NCBI RefSeq assembly: GCF_023091745.1
Contig: NC_068930.1
Span: 10,004,262 to 10,068,261 of the forward strand
Length of the DNA: 64,000 nt
Reading direction: 5' to 3'
DNA from: Budorcas taxicolor
Lineage: Eukaryota; Chordata; Mammalia; Artiodactyla; Bovidae
The position numbers were made by a program, and so were the translations under genes. Under the pieces are notes generated by a model. The model was not told where the DNA came from. It did not search any database and saw only the letters and a list, made by a program, of their open reading frames with translations. Shown piece after piece: positions 22,121 through 34,330 of this stretch. The first letter of the stretch is position 1. Each line of letters begins with the position of its first letter.

Positions 22121-22429
22121 AGGGAATCAGACGATGTTGTCTCTGAGGCTCTCTGCAGCCGACCCCCAAAGTGGCCCCGCAATCCCACCTCCCCACGGTC
22201 CTCCCCTCGAGTGCCTGGGGGAGGTGGTGTGGCGCACTGGAGCCCGGGTTCTGGGAGACACGGCAGCTCCCTTCTTCATCGCTCTTTCTCGCCTCCGGAT
22301 CCCTCACTCTAGAGAAGTCTGACGCCACGTCCCGGGCAGCCCCAGTGAAAAGCTGAGGCAGTGAGGAACTGTCTCGGTCAACAGTCTTCAAGAAACAGCC
22401 CTGGGAGTGAACTCATCCTTAAGATGCTT

Positions 22430-22600
22430 CCTTCTCAGCTGGACCTAATGGAAGACCCCGAGCCAGAACCACACAGCTAAGCCACTCCGCAGTGCCTGAC
22501 CCTCAGACACTGACATAGCAAGCAGTTGTTAATTTGAGATTGTCTGTGACACAGCCATAGATAACTAATCCAGACCATTTCTGGCTCTAAAATCCTGTAA
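22430..22600 (+). mobile_element. Possible MaLR (MLT1-like) LTR relic
   Basis: The 3' portion ends in a pattern like ACACAGCCATAGATAACTAA TCCAG, similar to the 3' ends of MLT1-type LTRs (GCCACTxAGTTTTGxGGT...ATAGATAACTGATACAG). It is very diverged and the family is not certain. Confidence 0.4.
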
Positions 22601-23227
22601 GCCTAAAGTCCCCGAAATAAACTTATCGCTTTCAGGAAAAGCCTGATTTATAACAATTGTCAATCTTCCCCCTCCCACCCCACCCCCCAGCCAGAATCCA
22701 TAAAGAAAGAAGGCAAATGTGTCAAAATATATTTTGGAGTAATAGTATTTATTTTATTTGTGTTTGTAAGCATTCCCAAAGCTTTGTTGATTTTGCTTCA
22801 CTGAACCCTTTATTTCACAAATGAAGGTGGAAATACAGATAAATTAGGTGATTGGAATAATGCAAATGTTCTTCACTTCACAACATTTGCATCCCTCCAG
22901 TGGTGAATAAGAATGAGGCGCAGGCTGGCTTTGTTTTGCTCCAGCTTCATCTTGAGAATCCTGTCATGAGCTGTGGCGACACTTGGCACGTCTATCCCCG
23001 GGCAGCTAAGGGCCCAGAGAAATCCCGGGGGCAGAGGGGGGCTAAGGCAAGGCAGCTGGCTACAAGAAGGGACCCTGCAGCATGCCGAGTCCCGCCGAGG
23101 CACGGCTGAAGGTCAGACAGAGGGACAGCGGGCAGCGGGGCTGCCCCCTCAGCCTGGGCTAAGGGAGGACTTCTGACAGGACAGCAAATGGCAGGAAGGG
23201 ATTTTCTATTTAAAATGAGGCCACACA
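22601..23227. other. Unique intergenic sequence
   Basis: No gene or repeat was recognised. There is a C-rich stretch near 22670-22690. Confidence 0.4.
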
Positions 23228-23432
23228 ATACACAAGTGCCCAGTCGTGTCTGACTCTCTGCAACCACATGGACTGTAGCCCGCCAGACTCCTCTGTTCAT
23301 GGATTTTCCAGGCAAGAATACTGGAGTGGGTTACCATTTAGGGGATCTTCCCAACCCAGGGATTGAACCCAGGTCTCTTGTGTCTGACGCATTGGCAGGC
23401 AGATTCTTTACCACTAGCACCACCTGAGAAGA
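23228..23432 (-). mobile_element. Bov-tA SINE, reverse
   Basis: Reversed tail (GTGTCTGACTCTCTGCAACC), body, then the reversed tRNA-like head (GGGATTGAACCCAGGTCTC) ending TAGCACCACCTGAGAAG. An A-rich flank follows. It lies only about 30 bp from the next SINE. Confidence 0.93.
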
Positions 23433-23464
23433 TAAAAAAATAAGGCTGTGGTCCCCTGATAAAC

Positions 23465-23740
23465 GGAGAAGGCAATGGCACCCCACTCCAGTACTCTTGC
23501 CTGGAAAATCCAATGGACAGAGGAGCCTGGTGGGCTGCAGTCCATGGCGTTAAGGGTCGCACACGACTGAGCGACTTCACTTTCGATTTTCACTTTCATG
23601 CATTGGAGAAGGAAATGACAGCCCACTCCAGTGTTCTTGCCTGGAGAATCCCAGGGACGGGGGAGCCTGGTGGGCTGCCGTCTATATGGGGTCGCACAGA
23701 GTCGGACACGACTGAAGCGACTTAGTAGCAGCAGCAGCAG
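23465..23740 (+). mobile_element. Bov-A2 dimeric SINE, forward, with perfect 12-bp target site duplication
   Basis: A complete Bov-A2: unit 1 from GGAGAAGGCAATGGCACCCC, the linker containing TTTTCACTTTCATGCATTGG, unit 2, and a (GCA)n-type tail. The 12-bp repeat cccctgataaac flanks it at 23453-23464 and 23741-23752. The perfect duplication suggests a young insertion. Confidence 0.97.
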
Positions 23741-23752
23741 CCCCTGATAAAC

Positions 23753-24246
23753 AAGGAGGATGGGAAGGAAATTAAGGGTGTGGAAGGTTCGTAGAGGGAG
23801 GTCGTGTCTCCTCTGGCCGAGGGCATGAGCCCATGTAGCCCCCCAGATGAAAACAAACAGCTAATGGCCTCAGGAATCTGAGTCAGGAAGTGTAGCCATG
23901 AGCTTGAGAAGAGTGGGAAAAGTGGCCAAGAGGCAAAGGAGGATGCCTGACTGACAAAGCTCTGACAAAGCTCACTCATGTATTCCTAGATTTGGTTCCT
24001 CCTGGAGGCGACCACCAACAAAGATTTATTGAAAGGACAAAAGTAAATGGGAAAATGAAGTGAGGAAAAGGGGCACCAATGGGTGGGAGAATACCCTGGC
24101 AGAACAGAAGTTGCTCCTCTGAAAGCATCTACTTCACCAAACAGAATATTATCGCAGTACTTTCTGATTTAAGTAATACTGGCAATTAGAGAAACCCATT
24201 GTTGAACTTGTTAATTGCCTTTTGGATCAGAAAGATCTAAATGGTC
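23753..24246. other. Unique intergenic sequence
   Basis: No gene or repeat was recognised. Confidence 0.4.
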
Positions 24247-24425
24247 TTACCTGCTGTACAGCTCAGGGAACTCTGCTCAGTGTTATGCGGCAGCCTGGAT
24301 GGGAGGGGAGTTGGGGAGACTGTATGTCTGGCTGAGTCCCTTCGCTGTTCACCGGAAACTATCACGGCATTGTTTGTTAATTGGCTAGACCCCAACACAA
24401 AATCAAAAGTTTAAAGAAAACAAAA
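24247..24425 (+). mobile_element. L1 3' end fragment, forward
   Basis: It closely follows the 3' end of the L1 at 28553-28735 in this same window: GCTCAGGGAACTCTGCTCAG, TGTTATGCGGCAGCCTGGAT and TTTGCTGTTCACC-like (here TTCGCTGTTCACCGG). Only the extreme 3' end is present. Confidence 0.85.
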
Positions 24426-26989
24426 CGTTTTAATGGTCTTAATTGGATGGGAATTTTTGGACCTTTTAGTATTGTTACCAAATAAAGCAGAAGGTTGGAT
24501 CAAAAATATGAGGTGAGAAGCCAGAGGGAGAAGCTGATGGGATGCCCAGACTGTTGGTCAAATCTTTCAGGGGACTTAAGACCCCAAGAGGATCTGGTTG
24601 ACTTTGGGCTGCAAACCTACTATGGATTCAAGAAAATCTGGTTGCTTCACCAAGATCACTCTTGAAGATTCCTTGCTCCTCTCAACAGATCCCTTTCAAA
24701 ATCGTAGACCACTTGCAGCTGAACATATTTTTCGCTCCTCTGTATGAGTTTTTGCTTTGTTAATGGAATAAAGATGTGTTTGGGGAATGAATAACACAAA
24801 AGCCTATCAAAATGGAAATACCAGGGAATGGAATTCTGAGAGATAAAGGAACTTTTTCGTGTATTAAAGAGCAGTTTCTCCCACTGATGTTTGCACACAA
24901 CATGAGGATTAATTTTTCTGAAGCTGAGTCTCAGGGTAGATGTGGTGATAGGATGAAAGCATCTTGTGCTCAATAAGCTGCTGTGCTCCTCTCAACGTAC
25001 CTGTCAGGAAGGGGGAAGCAAATGCCACTGATGTTTTGCAGTAACAAGACCAAGCCACGGAGTTTTTAACAAGTTGCTCAGTGTGATAGGATGGGTCAGA
25101 GTGATTCGCTGGGTAATACGTACCAGGAGATGTCTTGAACTGTAAATATGCTTTTCCACTGGGACCCGCTTAAGGTTTGGCACAGAGATCTCAGTGATAG
25201 GCAGCAGATCCAGAGAGTTAACTCTTCGCTTGCCTAGTTAGTGGTGGGTCATGGAGCAAAGATAACCCAGAATAACACATACACCCAGAAGTGAGTCATG
25301 CTGAGCCCTGTAAAGCAGGGCACACTGTTAGGAGGCCTGGGAAGACACGACTGTGGGGTCAGGTAGAGACTCGGTCATTGTCTGGGGTTTGATGAGATGT
25401 GATTCACAGAGACCCAGGGCAGATCCCAGGGAAGCGAGTGGATAATATTTACAATAACAGTGAAACTCCCCTTCCCCATTCCATCCACACAGGTCTTCTA
25501 TGGTGCTCAGAGAAGGGCTGACTGCAGAAAGCAAGGAAAAGCAAAGACTCAGGTGCAGGCCTTAGCTTTTCTAATGGTCTCCGGGGTTACAGAAGGAACT
25601 GTGGGGTAAGCATCAGATCGGGAGAACTCTCCATGAGGAAGAACACACGGTTTTGCCTTCCAACCTCAGCCACAGACTAGAACATACGCCCCACACTTGG
25701 TGTATTGAAAGAGTTGCTGAGGAGGCAAGGAGTTGGTGGTTCCCAGAGAAGGGCTTCTGGGCTCTGCCAGGGAGCTTGGGGCATCCCAAAGGACGGAGGA
25801 CTGGTCTGGGAAAGTGACAAGATTCCAGGGGGAAAATACGCAGTGAAACTACACAGAAATGCTTACAGACAGCCCTGTATGTTTCTTGCATGTCTAAGCG
25901 AGATAGGAAGAAGACAGAGAAAGAAACTGAATCTGAAAGGGTCAAGGAGAAGTTAGCATGTCCTGGGTCTACCTGGGCAGAAGAGCAGACAAAAACAAGG
26001 ATATCTTACCAAGGCCCCTGAGAGGGTCTCTCTCCGTGGCTTCCTCTACCCAGCCTCACCTCGTCATATGCCAGTCCTTACCCCTAGTTCTTGGGCACCA
26101 GGCAAGCCCCCTGAAATACAGGTGCAATGCTAGAAAGAGTCCAAGGATCTCTCCAGATTGGTGAGATTGCATATCCACCATGAAAAAGGCTCAGATGACT
26201 TTATAGAGAATCGGGGAAGTTTCTTTTCCTGCACACCTGAGTTTGTAGATTATGTCAGAAAACCAGGACACCCAGGGAATGGGCACAGTTCAGCTCAGGA
26301 CTGGGGTTTCAAACTGACCCCTCCAGTGATGACAAAGGTCTATCTACTTTGGGCCTTGTTGACTCCCCTTTTTCTCCTTTCCCCCATTTTGGCAGAAACA
26401 TTGTACTAACCCATCATGGATAGTCCTCTTCATGAGGCTTTGTCTGAACTCAGCAAAACAAAGTGTGATAATTAAGTGTGAGGTTGGGCTCGTGTGTAGG
26501 GAAAGGGACAAGCTTACTAGTATTTGCCATTTCATCCTGTTTCAAACACCAGGAGTGAAAAGGGCTGGAAAACTGGGATGTGGAGACCAAAGCAAAAGGT
26601 CTAGTTATTCAAATACTTGGGGAATTTTCTAGGTCAAGAGAAACAATAAATGCCAATTGCTAAGTTAGGAGTCTGTTCATCCCAGATGCTTGGCCATTGG
26701 ACACAAGGCAGTGCAGGATGGCTTCCAATTCCTGCAGTGGGCACTGCCAGCCTGACCGGATGTCCTGGGAGCCACCCTGGTGTCATGATGGGGTGCGGTG
26801 GGGAGGGAGTAAGCCTGGAGGTGATCGGGGATCAGAACACACAGCAGTAAGGAGAATGATCCAGCAGGGCGAGATGCAGGTGGCTTCAAGGAACTGGAGT
26901 CATTTGCAGGTTAAAAATATGGTAGGGTAATTGCTTTTAAATGCACACTCCCACTAGAGATATGTGAATCTTGGTTGTATTACAAACTG
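24426..26989. other. Sequence without recognised features
   Basis: About 2.5 kb in which I recognise no exon, RNA gene or named repeat. Some stretches may be old LTR-type repeats, but I could not name a family. The short frame 26158-26409 ends in a hydrophobic stretch but has no supporting context (see rejected items). Confidence 0.4.
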
Positions 26990-27418
26990 CCAGTTTTTAA
27001 AAATTGAAGTTTATTTACAATGTTTTGTTTTATGTGTACAGCAAGATGATTCAGTGTTACGTATGTATTTTTTTCAGAAGCTTTTCCATTATAAGTTATT
27101 GCAAGATACTGAATATAGTTCCCTGTGCGATACAATAAATCCTTGATGTATTTTATATATAGTGATGTGTAATATTTTATATAAAATATGTGTAGTATTT
27201 ATATATAGTGATGTGCAACTGTTAATTCCATGCTGCTAATTTATTCCTCCCCTTTTCGCTTCGGTAAGCATAAACTTGTTTTCTATGTCTGTGAGTCTGT
27301 TTCTGTTTTGCAAATTAATTTGCTTGTGTTATTTTTTTAGATCCTACATATACGTGATACCACATAATATATCTTTCTCTGACTTCACTCAGTATGATAA
27401 TCTATAGGTCCATCCACA

Positions 27419-28734
27419 GAAATAAGCTCTAAATGGATTAAAGGCCTGAATATAAGATAGGACACTATAAAACTCCTGGAGGAAAACATAGGCAGGACAC
27501 TCTGACCCAAGGTGCAGCAAAATCTTTTTCGATCTGTCTCCCAGAATAATGGAAATAAAAACAAAAATAAACAAATGGGACCTACTTAAACTTAAAAGCT
27601 TTTGCACAGCAAAGGAAACAATCAGCAAAATGAAAAGAGAACCCACAGACTGGGAGAAAATATTTGTAAATGACGTGACCAACAAGAGATTAGTCTCCGA
27701 AATTTACAAACAGCTCATGATGCTTAACAATATCAAAACAAACAATCCAATCAAAAAAATGGGCAGAAGACCTAAACAGACATTTCTCCAAAGACATACA
27801 AATGGCTAAGAGGCACATGAAAAGATGTTCGACATCACTAATTATTAGAGAAATGCAAATGAAAACTAAAATGAGATATCACCTCACACTAGCCAGAATG
27901 GCTATCATCAAAAACTCCACAAACAATAAATGCCAAGAGAGAAGGGAACCCTCCTACACTGTTGGTGGGAGTGTAGATTAGTACAGTCACTATGGAGAAC
28001 AGTATGGAGGTTCCTTTAAAAAACTAAAAATAGAGCTACCATATAGACCCCACAATCCCACTCCTGGGCATACATCCAGAGAAAAGCGTGATCTGAAAGG
28101 ATACATGCAACCCATGTTCACTGCAGCATTATTGACAATAGCTAAGACGTGGAAGCAACCCAAATGTCCATTGACAGAGAAATGGATAAAAAAGCTGTGT
28201 TATATACATATATATACACATCCAATGGAATATTGCTCAGCCATTAAAAAGAAAGAAATAATGCCATTTGCAACATGGATGGATCTAGAGATTGTCATTC
28301 TCAGTGAAGTCAGTCAGACAGAGGAGAAATATCTTACATGCAGAATCTAAGAGGAAATGATACGAATGAACTTGCTTACAGAAAGTAAGGAGACAGACTT
28401 ACAGAAAACAATCTTTCAAAAAACAGAGACTCGCAGACTTAGAGAACAAGCTTATGGTCGCTGGGGGGACGGACGGGGGAAGGGATAGTTAGGGAGTTTG
28501 GGATGGACATGTACACACTGCTGTATTTAAAATGGGTAACTAACAAGGACCTACTCCATAGCACAGGGAGCTCTTGCTTAGTGTTATGTGGCAGCCTGGA
28601 TGGGAGGGGAATTGGGAAGAGAGGGGATACGTGTATACGTATGATGGAGTCCCTTTGCTGTTCACCTAAAACCATCATAACATCATTTATTAATTGGTTG
28701 TACCTCAATACAAAATAAAAAAATTTAGGAAAAC
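27419..28734 (+). mobile_element. L1 (5'-truncated), forward, inserted into another L1
   Basis: The sequence begins within the C-terminal part of ORF2 and runs through the 3' UTR to a short A-rich end near 28730. The interrupted frame 27549-27809 shows the L1 ORF2 signature WDLLKLKSFCTAKETI. The 17-bp flanks 27402-27418 and 28735-28751 match with two differences and look like a target site duplication. Confidence 0.92.
27549..27809 (+). pseudogene. L1 ORF2 C-terminal remnant
   Basis: An 86-codon fragment of the L1 ORF2 C-terminal region, with WDLLKLKSFCTAKETI at residues 10-25. The first Met is internal and the frame is broken on both sides. The endonuclease and reverse transcriptase domains are absent. 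No function is expected. Confidence 0.88.
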
Positions 28735-28955
28735 CTCTAGGTCCATTCACATTGCTGCAAATAGCAATATTTCATTCTTTTTGGGCGCCGAGTACTATTC
28801 CATTGTATATTTCTATCTACACACCTATTTTCTTTACCCATTCAGTTGACGGATACTTAGGTTGCTTCCTTGTGGCTATTGTAAATTGTGCTGTTATGAA
28901 CCTTCCATACCTGTATCTTTTCAAATTAGAGTTTTCATCTCACAAAAAACCAATT

Positions 28956-29819
28956 TAGTTCATATTATTAAATCAACTGAATATCAATTTCCAGGCAGCT
29001 ATCTTCTCTTCTGAAAGGCATTGGATTTAGAAACACACTTATAGACAATGAGATGCAAATCAGTACATACGTCAGATCCCCAGCTCACTGCTTTAAAAAG
29101 ACACCTTCTGACATGAAGGCTAACTAACACTCTAGTTATAGGAAGCTGAGGGAAGATGCAGACAAAGAAAAGTCCATGTGTAAAAGTGTTAGTTCTTCTA
29201 AGATGCTCCACCAATACCACTCTTTAGGGACCATTGAAATAATACTAGCATGTGACCTTTCATTTAGATTTATGTAGCAATTTACAATGGAACAGATGTC
29301 TTTGTTTATGTCATAGAACAGAATTGGGAGCAATTAAAAATACTTTTCTCATGATCTTTCATCCAACCTTCCATCATTGCTAGTAATTTACTTTATTGAC
29401 ATTAGAGGAAGCCCATAAGAGAATGGCTGGGCTCTACTGCCTTTCACATTATCAGCTCCTCGTACTTACAGTCAAGGCTGGAAAAGCCACCATCACCAAC
29501 TTTGGGAATGGCGTGAAGATCCAAACCAGTACTGTACATAGCTGGTGAATCAGGGAAACATAGGATGTCCAGGAACTAAACCAAAAGGTGTGGCAGCCTA
29601 GCAGGGAAATTCAAGCCTACAAATTCCCAAGACATGTGCCCCTGGGGCTGACCTCTATCAGGAGCAGCTCTAGCTTGCCTGTCTTTATAAAGCGCCTTTC
29701 ATAGCTTGTGGATAGCAAAAGAAATATATTGCTCAATTTGGTTCTAAGTAAATTAAGAGTTTCTCAAGTAGATTTTAATTCAAATGCAGAAGGGCACAAA
29801 CCCTCACGTTATAACAAAG
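28956..29819. other. Unique intergenic sequence
   Basis: No gene or repeat was recognised. Confidence 0.4.
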
Positions 29820-29990
29820 TGAACACATCCCGTATCAGTATCAAGATCAAGAAATAGAATACAGCTAGCACCCAGAGCATCCCTCATGTCCCATCCCAGG
29901 CACCCCCTTCTCCATTCAAAGCCATCGACTGCTATAGCCATTACAATGGAGTCATCACACAATACGCATTCTTATGCATCCGACTTCCTA
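29820..29990 (-). mobile_element. Old L1 3' UTR relic, reverse
   Basis: The stretch around AACAAAGTGAACACATCCCG and TCAAGATCAAGAAATAGAAT followed by CACCCAGAGCATCCCTCATG resembles reversed L1M-type 3' UTR sequence. It is old and diverged. Confidence 0.55.
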
Positions 29991-30339
29991 ACTGGAATCA
30001 ACCTAAACGCTCAAGGACAGAACTAACAACAAGTGAGTAAATTGCCATCTATTCACACAATGTAATACAACACAGCAACCCAAACGAGTGGCCTGTTGCT
30101 ACCTGCACTAGCAAGGATTGCTTTCACAAACGTAAGGCTGAGTGAAAGGAGCCCGATTCCAAAGAATGTGCAATCAAAAACAAACAAAGCTGGCTACGGA
30201 GTTAGAAGTCAGAGCTACAGCTCCCTTTGGGGATTGTGAAAAACACATTGTCCCAGGAGATTTTTCAGTATTTTAAATTGTGGCCATTATAATGAGTTAA
30301 GGTTCAGGGTTAGGAAGGAGAGTAGTGTTAGGATTGTAC
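29991..30339. other. Unassigned, possibly L1-related
   Basis: About 350 bp between two old L1 pieces. The TGAGTGAAAGGAGCCCGATT stretch resembles sequence found in old L1 or LTR elements, but I could not assign a family. Confidence 0.35.
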
Positions 30340-33328
30340 ATTGTCCTGATTATCAGCGAGGGTGAGCATTTCTGCATATTAGCTACTCTTTTGTGACATG
30401 TCTGTTCACATCTTCTGCCCATTTTGCTTTAGGGTTGTGTGTCTTTTGCTCACTGATTCATTTTTTACATATTTCAGACACAAGTCCTCTCTTGTATCTG
30501 TGGTTCTCTTCTCTGGTTATATGTATTACAAATCTCTTCTCCCAATCTGAGTCTTGCCTCTTCTTAATGGTGTCTTTTTAAAACTGAGATATAATTCACA
30601 TTCCATAAAATAAGGCTACTTAAAGCATACAATTCAGTGGTCATTAGAACATTCACAAGTTTGCATGTCCTCTACCTAATTTCAGAGCATTTTCATCAGC
30701 CCAATGAGAAACCCCATTCCTTCTAGCTGCCACTTTGCATTCTCTCCTCCTATCCCTCAGTTCAGTTCAGTCGCTCAGTCGTGTCCGACTCTTTGCGACC
30801 CCATGACTCGCAGCACACCAGGCCTCCCTGTCCATCACCATCTCCCGGAGTTCACCCAGACTCACGTCCATCGAGTCCGTGATGCCATCCAGCCATCTCA
30901 TCCTCGGTCGTCTCCTTCTCCTCCTGCCCCCAATCCCTCCCAGCATCAGAGTCTTTTCCAATGAGTCAACTCTTTGCATGAGGTGGCCAAAGGACTGGAG
31001 TTTCAGCTTTAGCATCATTCCTTCCAAAGAAATCCCAGGGCTGATCTTTAGAATGGACTGGTTGGATCTCCTTGCAGTCCAAGGGACTCTCAAGAGTCTT
31101 CTCCAACACCACAGTTCAAAAGCATCAATTCTTCAGCACTCAGCCTTCTTCGCAGTCCAACTCTCACATTCATACATGACCACTGGAAAAAACCATAGCC
31201 TTGACTAGACGGACCTTAGTCAGCAAAGTAATGTCTCTGCTTTTGAATATGCTATCTAGGTTGATCATAGCTTTCCTTCCAAGGGGTAAGCGTCTTTTAA
31301 TTCCTAGCAACCACTAAACTTTTTGTCTCTATCAGTTTGCCCCTTCTGAACACTTTGTAGAAATAGAATCACATAATACATTTTTGTGTGTCTGACTTTT
31401 ATATCTTTGCATAAGGCTTTCAAGGTTCAGCCATGTTGTAGCATGGGTCAATACTGCACTCCTTTCTATGGCTGAACACCATTTCACTACATTGGTATAA
31501 GAAATTTTGTTTGTCAGTTAATCGGCTGATGGACCTTTGAGTCATTTCCACTTTCTGGCTAATGCAAATAATGCTGCTATGAACATTCATGTACAAGTTT
31601 TCGTGTGAACAAATGCTTTCAATTCTGTGGAATTTAAAGGTAGGAGTGAAATAGCTAAGATACATGGTAACTGAGTGTTTAACTTTTTGAGAAATGGCCA
31701 AACTTCTCAAAAACAGTCTCACCATTTTACATCCTCATTAGCAAGATATGAGGATTCAAATTTCTCCACATCCTTGCCAACATCTACTTACTGTCTGATT
31801 TTTTAGTTGTGTTATTAGAGGATGTGAAGTGGTAATTCCTTGTGGTTTTGATTTGCATTTTCCTAATAACTAATGATATTTAGCATCTTTTCATGTGCTT
31901 GTTGGCCATTTGCCTATCTTCTTTGAGAAATGTTTATTCAAACCCCTTGCCCATTTTTTAAACTGAGTTGGTTTTTCATTGTTGATTTGCAGGAGTTATT
32001 TATATATTCTGGATGCAAGTTCCTTACCACACGCATGATTTGCAAATATTTTCTCCCATTCTGTGGGTTGTCTTCTCACTTTATTGATAGCATCCTTTGA
32101 AGCACAAATTTTTACCATTTTTTAAATTTATCTATTTTATTTATCTAATTTATTTATTTTGTAATTGATCTATTTTTTCTTTGGTTGCTTGTGTTGTGGT
32201 ATCATATCTAGGGTCATAAAGGTGTGCACCTGTGTTTCCTCCTAAGAGTTTTATAGTTTTAGCTTTGATCTATGATCCATTTTGAGTGAATTTGGGGGAT
32301 CCAATTTCATTCTTTTGCATATGGATATTCAGCTGTCCCCTCACTATTTGTTGAAAAGACTATCAATCTTTCCATTGAATTGTCTTGGAATCCTTGATCC
32401 AAAAATATAAGAATTTATTTCTGGACTCAGTTCTATTTCATTGATCTTTATGGCTGTCCTTTTGGAGTACCACGTTGTCTTAATTGCTATAGCTTTTTCT
32501 TTTTCAAGATTGTTCAAGCTATTCTGCATCCGTTGCATTTCTGTGTCAAATTTTTGATCATTTTATCAATTGTTGCAAAAACCAGCTAGGATTTTGGTAG
32601 GGATTGTGTAGAGTTTGTTGATCAATTGAGGAGTATTGCCCTCTTAACAATATTAAGTAATCCAATTAATTAACATAGGATATCTATCCTTTTATTTAGG
32701 TCTTCTGTAGTTTCTTTCAATGAAATTTTGTAGTTAACAGTTTCATATCTCTCTTGTTAAGTTTAATCCCAAGTATGTTATTCCCTGTGATGCTATTTTT
32801 GTCAATGGAGTTGGTTTCTTAATTTTGTTTCTAGATTAGTCATTGCTAGTATATAGAAATACACTGAGTTGCACATGTTGATCCTATACCCCACAGCCTT
32901 GCTGAAGTCATTTATCATCTCTTGGAAGTTTCCTTGGTATGGACTCCTTAAGACTTTCTATGTACGACACCATGTCATCTGCAAAAGCAAAAAGATAATT
33001 TTCCTTCTCGCTTTCCACTCTGGGTGCATTTTATTTCACTGTCTTTCTAACTGTCCTGGCTAGAACCTCCAGGGCAGTGCTGAGTAGAAGTGATGAGAGC
33101 AGACGTGCTTGGCTTGTTCACAGCATTTCATCATTAAGTCTTCCTGCATTAAGCATGACCTGAGCTGCGAGATTGTCATGGATGCTTTTTATGAGAATGA
33201 GACAATTCCCTTCTTTTTCTAGTTTGTTGAGCATTTTTATTATTAAGCAGTTGGATTTTTTCCAATATTTTCTCTGCATCTATTGAGATATCCAAGCTAT
33301 TTTATTTTTGATTCTATTAATATGGTAT
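30340..33328 (-). mobile_element. L1M-type LINE, reverse (3' UTR and ORF2), interrupted by BovB
   Basis: The plus strand carries reversed L1 sequence: 3' UTR (TTTTGTGACATGTCTGTTCA, AAAACTGAGATATAATTCAC), then a break at 30757-31305 filled by BovB, then CTAGCAACCACTAAACTTTT and ORF2 antisense such as TTCTCCCATTCTGTGGGTTG, ACCCCACAGCCTTGCTGAAG and TCTGCATCTATTGAGATATC. It reaches a Bov-tA at 33329. All frames contain stops. Confidence 0.88.
30757..31305 (-). mobile_element. BovB 3' end, reverse, inserted into L1
   Basis: It reads from the reversed 3' terminus (CAGTTCAGTTCAGTCGCTCA) to TTTGAATATGCTATCTAGGT and a short further stretch. L1 sequence is continuous across the insertion: the text before it and CTAGCAACCACTAAAC after it are adjacent in L1 elements. 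A frame on the minus strand, 30767-31093, is the BovB C-terminus. Confidence 0.94.
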
Positions 33329-33541
33329 ACTGGGCTTCCTTGGTGGCTCAGATGACAAAGAATCTGCCTGCAATGCAGGAGACCTGGGTTCAGTCTCTGG
33401 GTTGGGAAGATCCCCTGGAGGAGGGCATGGCAACCAACTCATGATCTTGCCTGGAGAATCCCCATGGACAGAGGAACCTGGCGGGCTACAGTCCATGGGG
33501 TCAAAAAGAGTAGGACACGACTGAGCGACTAAGCACAGCCC
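33329..33541 (+). mobile_element. Bov-tA SINE, forward
   Basis: The tRNA-like head is GGGCTTCCTTGGTGGCTCAG, with CTGGGTTCAGTCTCTGGG as the B-box region. The body and BovB-derived tail end GACACGACTGAGCGACTAAG. It sits between two L1 pieces. Confidence 0.95.
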
Positions 33542-33599
33542 ACATGGCATATTATGGTCTAATATGGCGTGTTACACTGACCGAGTGTCTTATTTTGAA

Positions 33600-34172
33600 C
33601 CAACAGTGTCCTTTGATAAATAGAAGTTCTTAATCTAAACCTAGATCAATTTATCGATCTTTGATTTTAGGTTTTGTGTTTTTGTGCCCTGTATAAGAAA
33701 TCTTTGGCTATTCCAAGACCATGAAGTTATTCTCCTAAATATCTTTTACATGCCTTGTTGTTTTACCTTTCACATTTAGATCCACAATCCATCTCGAATC
33801 AATTTTTCGTGTAAGTGCTTATAGAAATCAACATAAATTTTGCCCATATTGATTTCCAGTTGACCCAGCACTGTTTACTGAAATGATCATCCTTTCCCAT
33901 TGCTCTGATGACGAAAACGTCACTCTTGTCACAAATTGAGCGTGTGTGTTTACTTCTAGACTCTCTGTTCTGTTTCACTGATCATTTGTCTAATCTGGCC
34001 CCAGTGCCACATTGCCTTAATGACTGAGCTTTATAACAAGGCTTGGTAATGCTTTAGCGTAAGTCCTCTATTTTGCTCTTTTTCTTCAAGGTTAGCTTGG
34101 CTATTTGGGGCTATTGCTATATACATTTTGCAATCAGTTTGTGAATTTACACACACAATCATAGACCTACAC

Positions 34173-34210
<38 letters not shown>

Positions 34211-34330
34211 TGGAACTTTGACTGTGATTACAATGAGTCTATAGTTCAATTTTTGACATTTTTAGAGAAACTGAGGATCTATTTGTGTTCATTAGTAAAG
34301 AGTTTTCTAAGCCTTGTCTTTTCTATGATT
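33600..34330 (-). mobile_element. Second L1 ORF2 relic, reverse
   Basis: TAAGAAATCTTTGGCTATTC, CCAGCACTGTTTACTGAAAT and AGGTTAGCTTGGCTATTTGG are reversed L1 ORF2 3'-region sequence. The same part of L1 also occurs at about 32100-32520 in the preceding element, so this is a separate insertion, not a continuation. It contains an AC microsatellite. Confidence 0.8.
34175..34207. repeat. (AC)16 microsatellite
   Basis: An uninterrupted AC dinucleotide run of about 33 bp, likely to vary in length between animals. It lies in an L1 relic. Confidence 0.97.

Larger units (their letters stand above)
26990..28955 (-). mobile_element. L1 3' region, reverse; split by a second L1
   Basis: The reversed L1 3' UTR-type sequence runs 26990-27418 (AATAGTTCCCTGTGCGATAC, TCTGACTTCACTCAGTATGA) and resumes at 28735-28955 (GGTCCATTCACATTGCTGCA then TTCCATTGTATATTTC). 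The two halves are contiguous in the L1 consensus. They are separated by a forward L1 at 27419-28734. Confidence 0.85.

Noticed and set aside
26158..26409. Short plus-strand frame ending in a hydrophobic segment, resembling a signal peptide
   Set aside because: It has 83 codons with no domain, no splice context and no neighbouring coding evidence. Too weak to call.
33329..33541. A true tRNA gene, suggested by tRNA-like A- and B-box sequence (also at other SINE heads)
   Set aside because: The tRNA-like heads belong to Bov-tA SINEs, lack a complete cloverleaf and are followed by SINE bodies.
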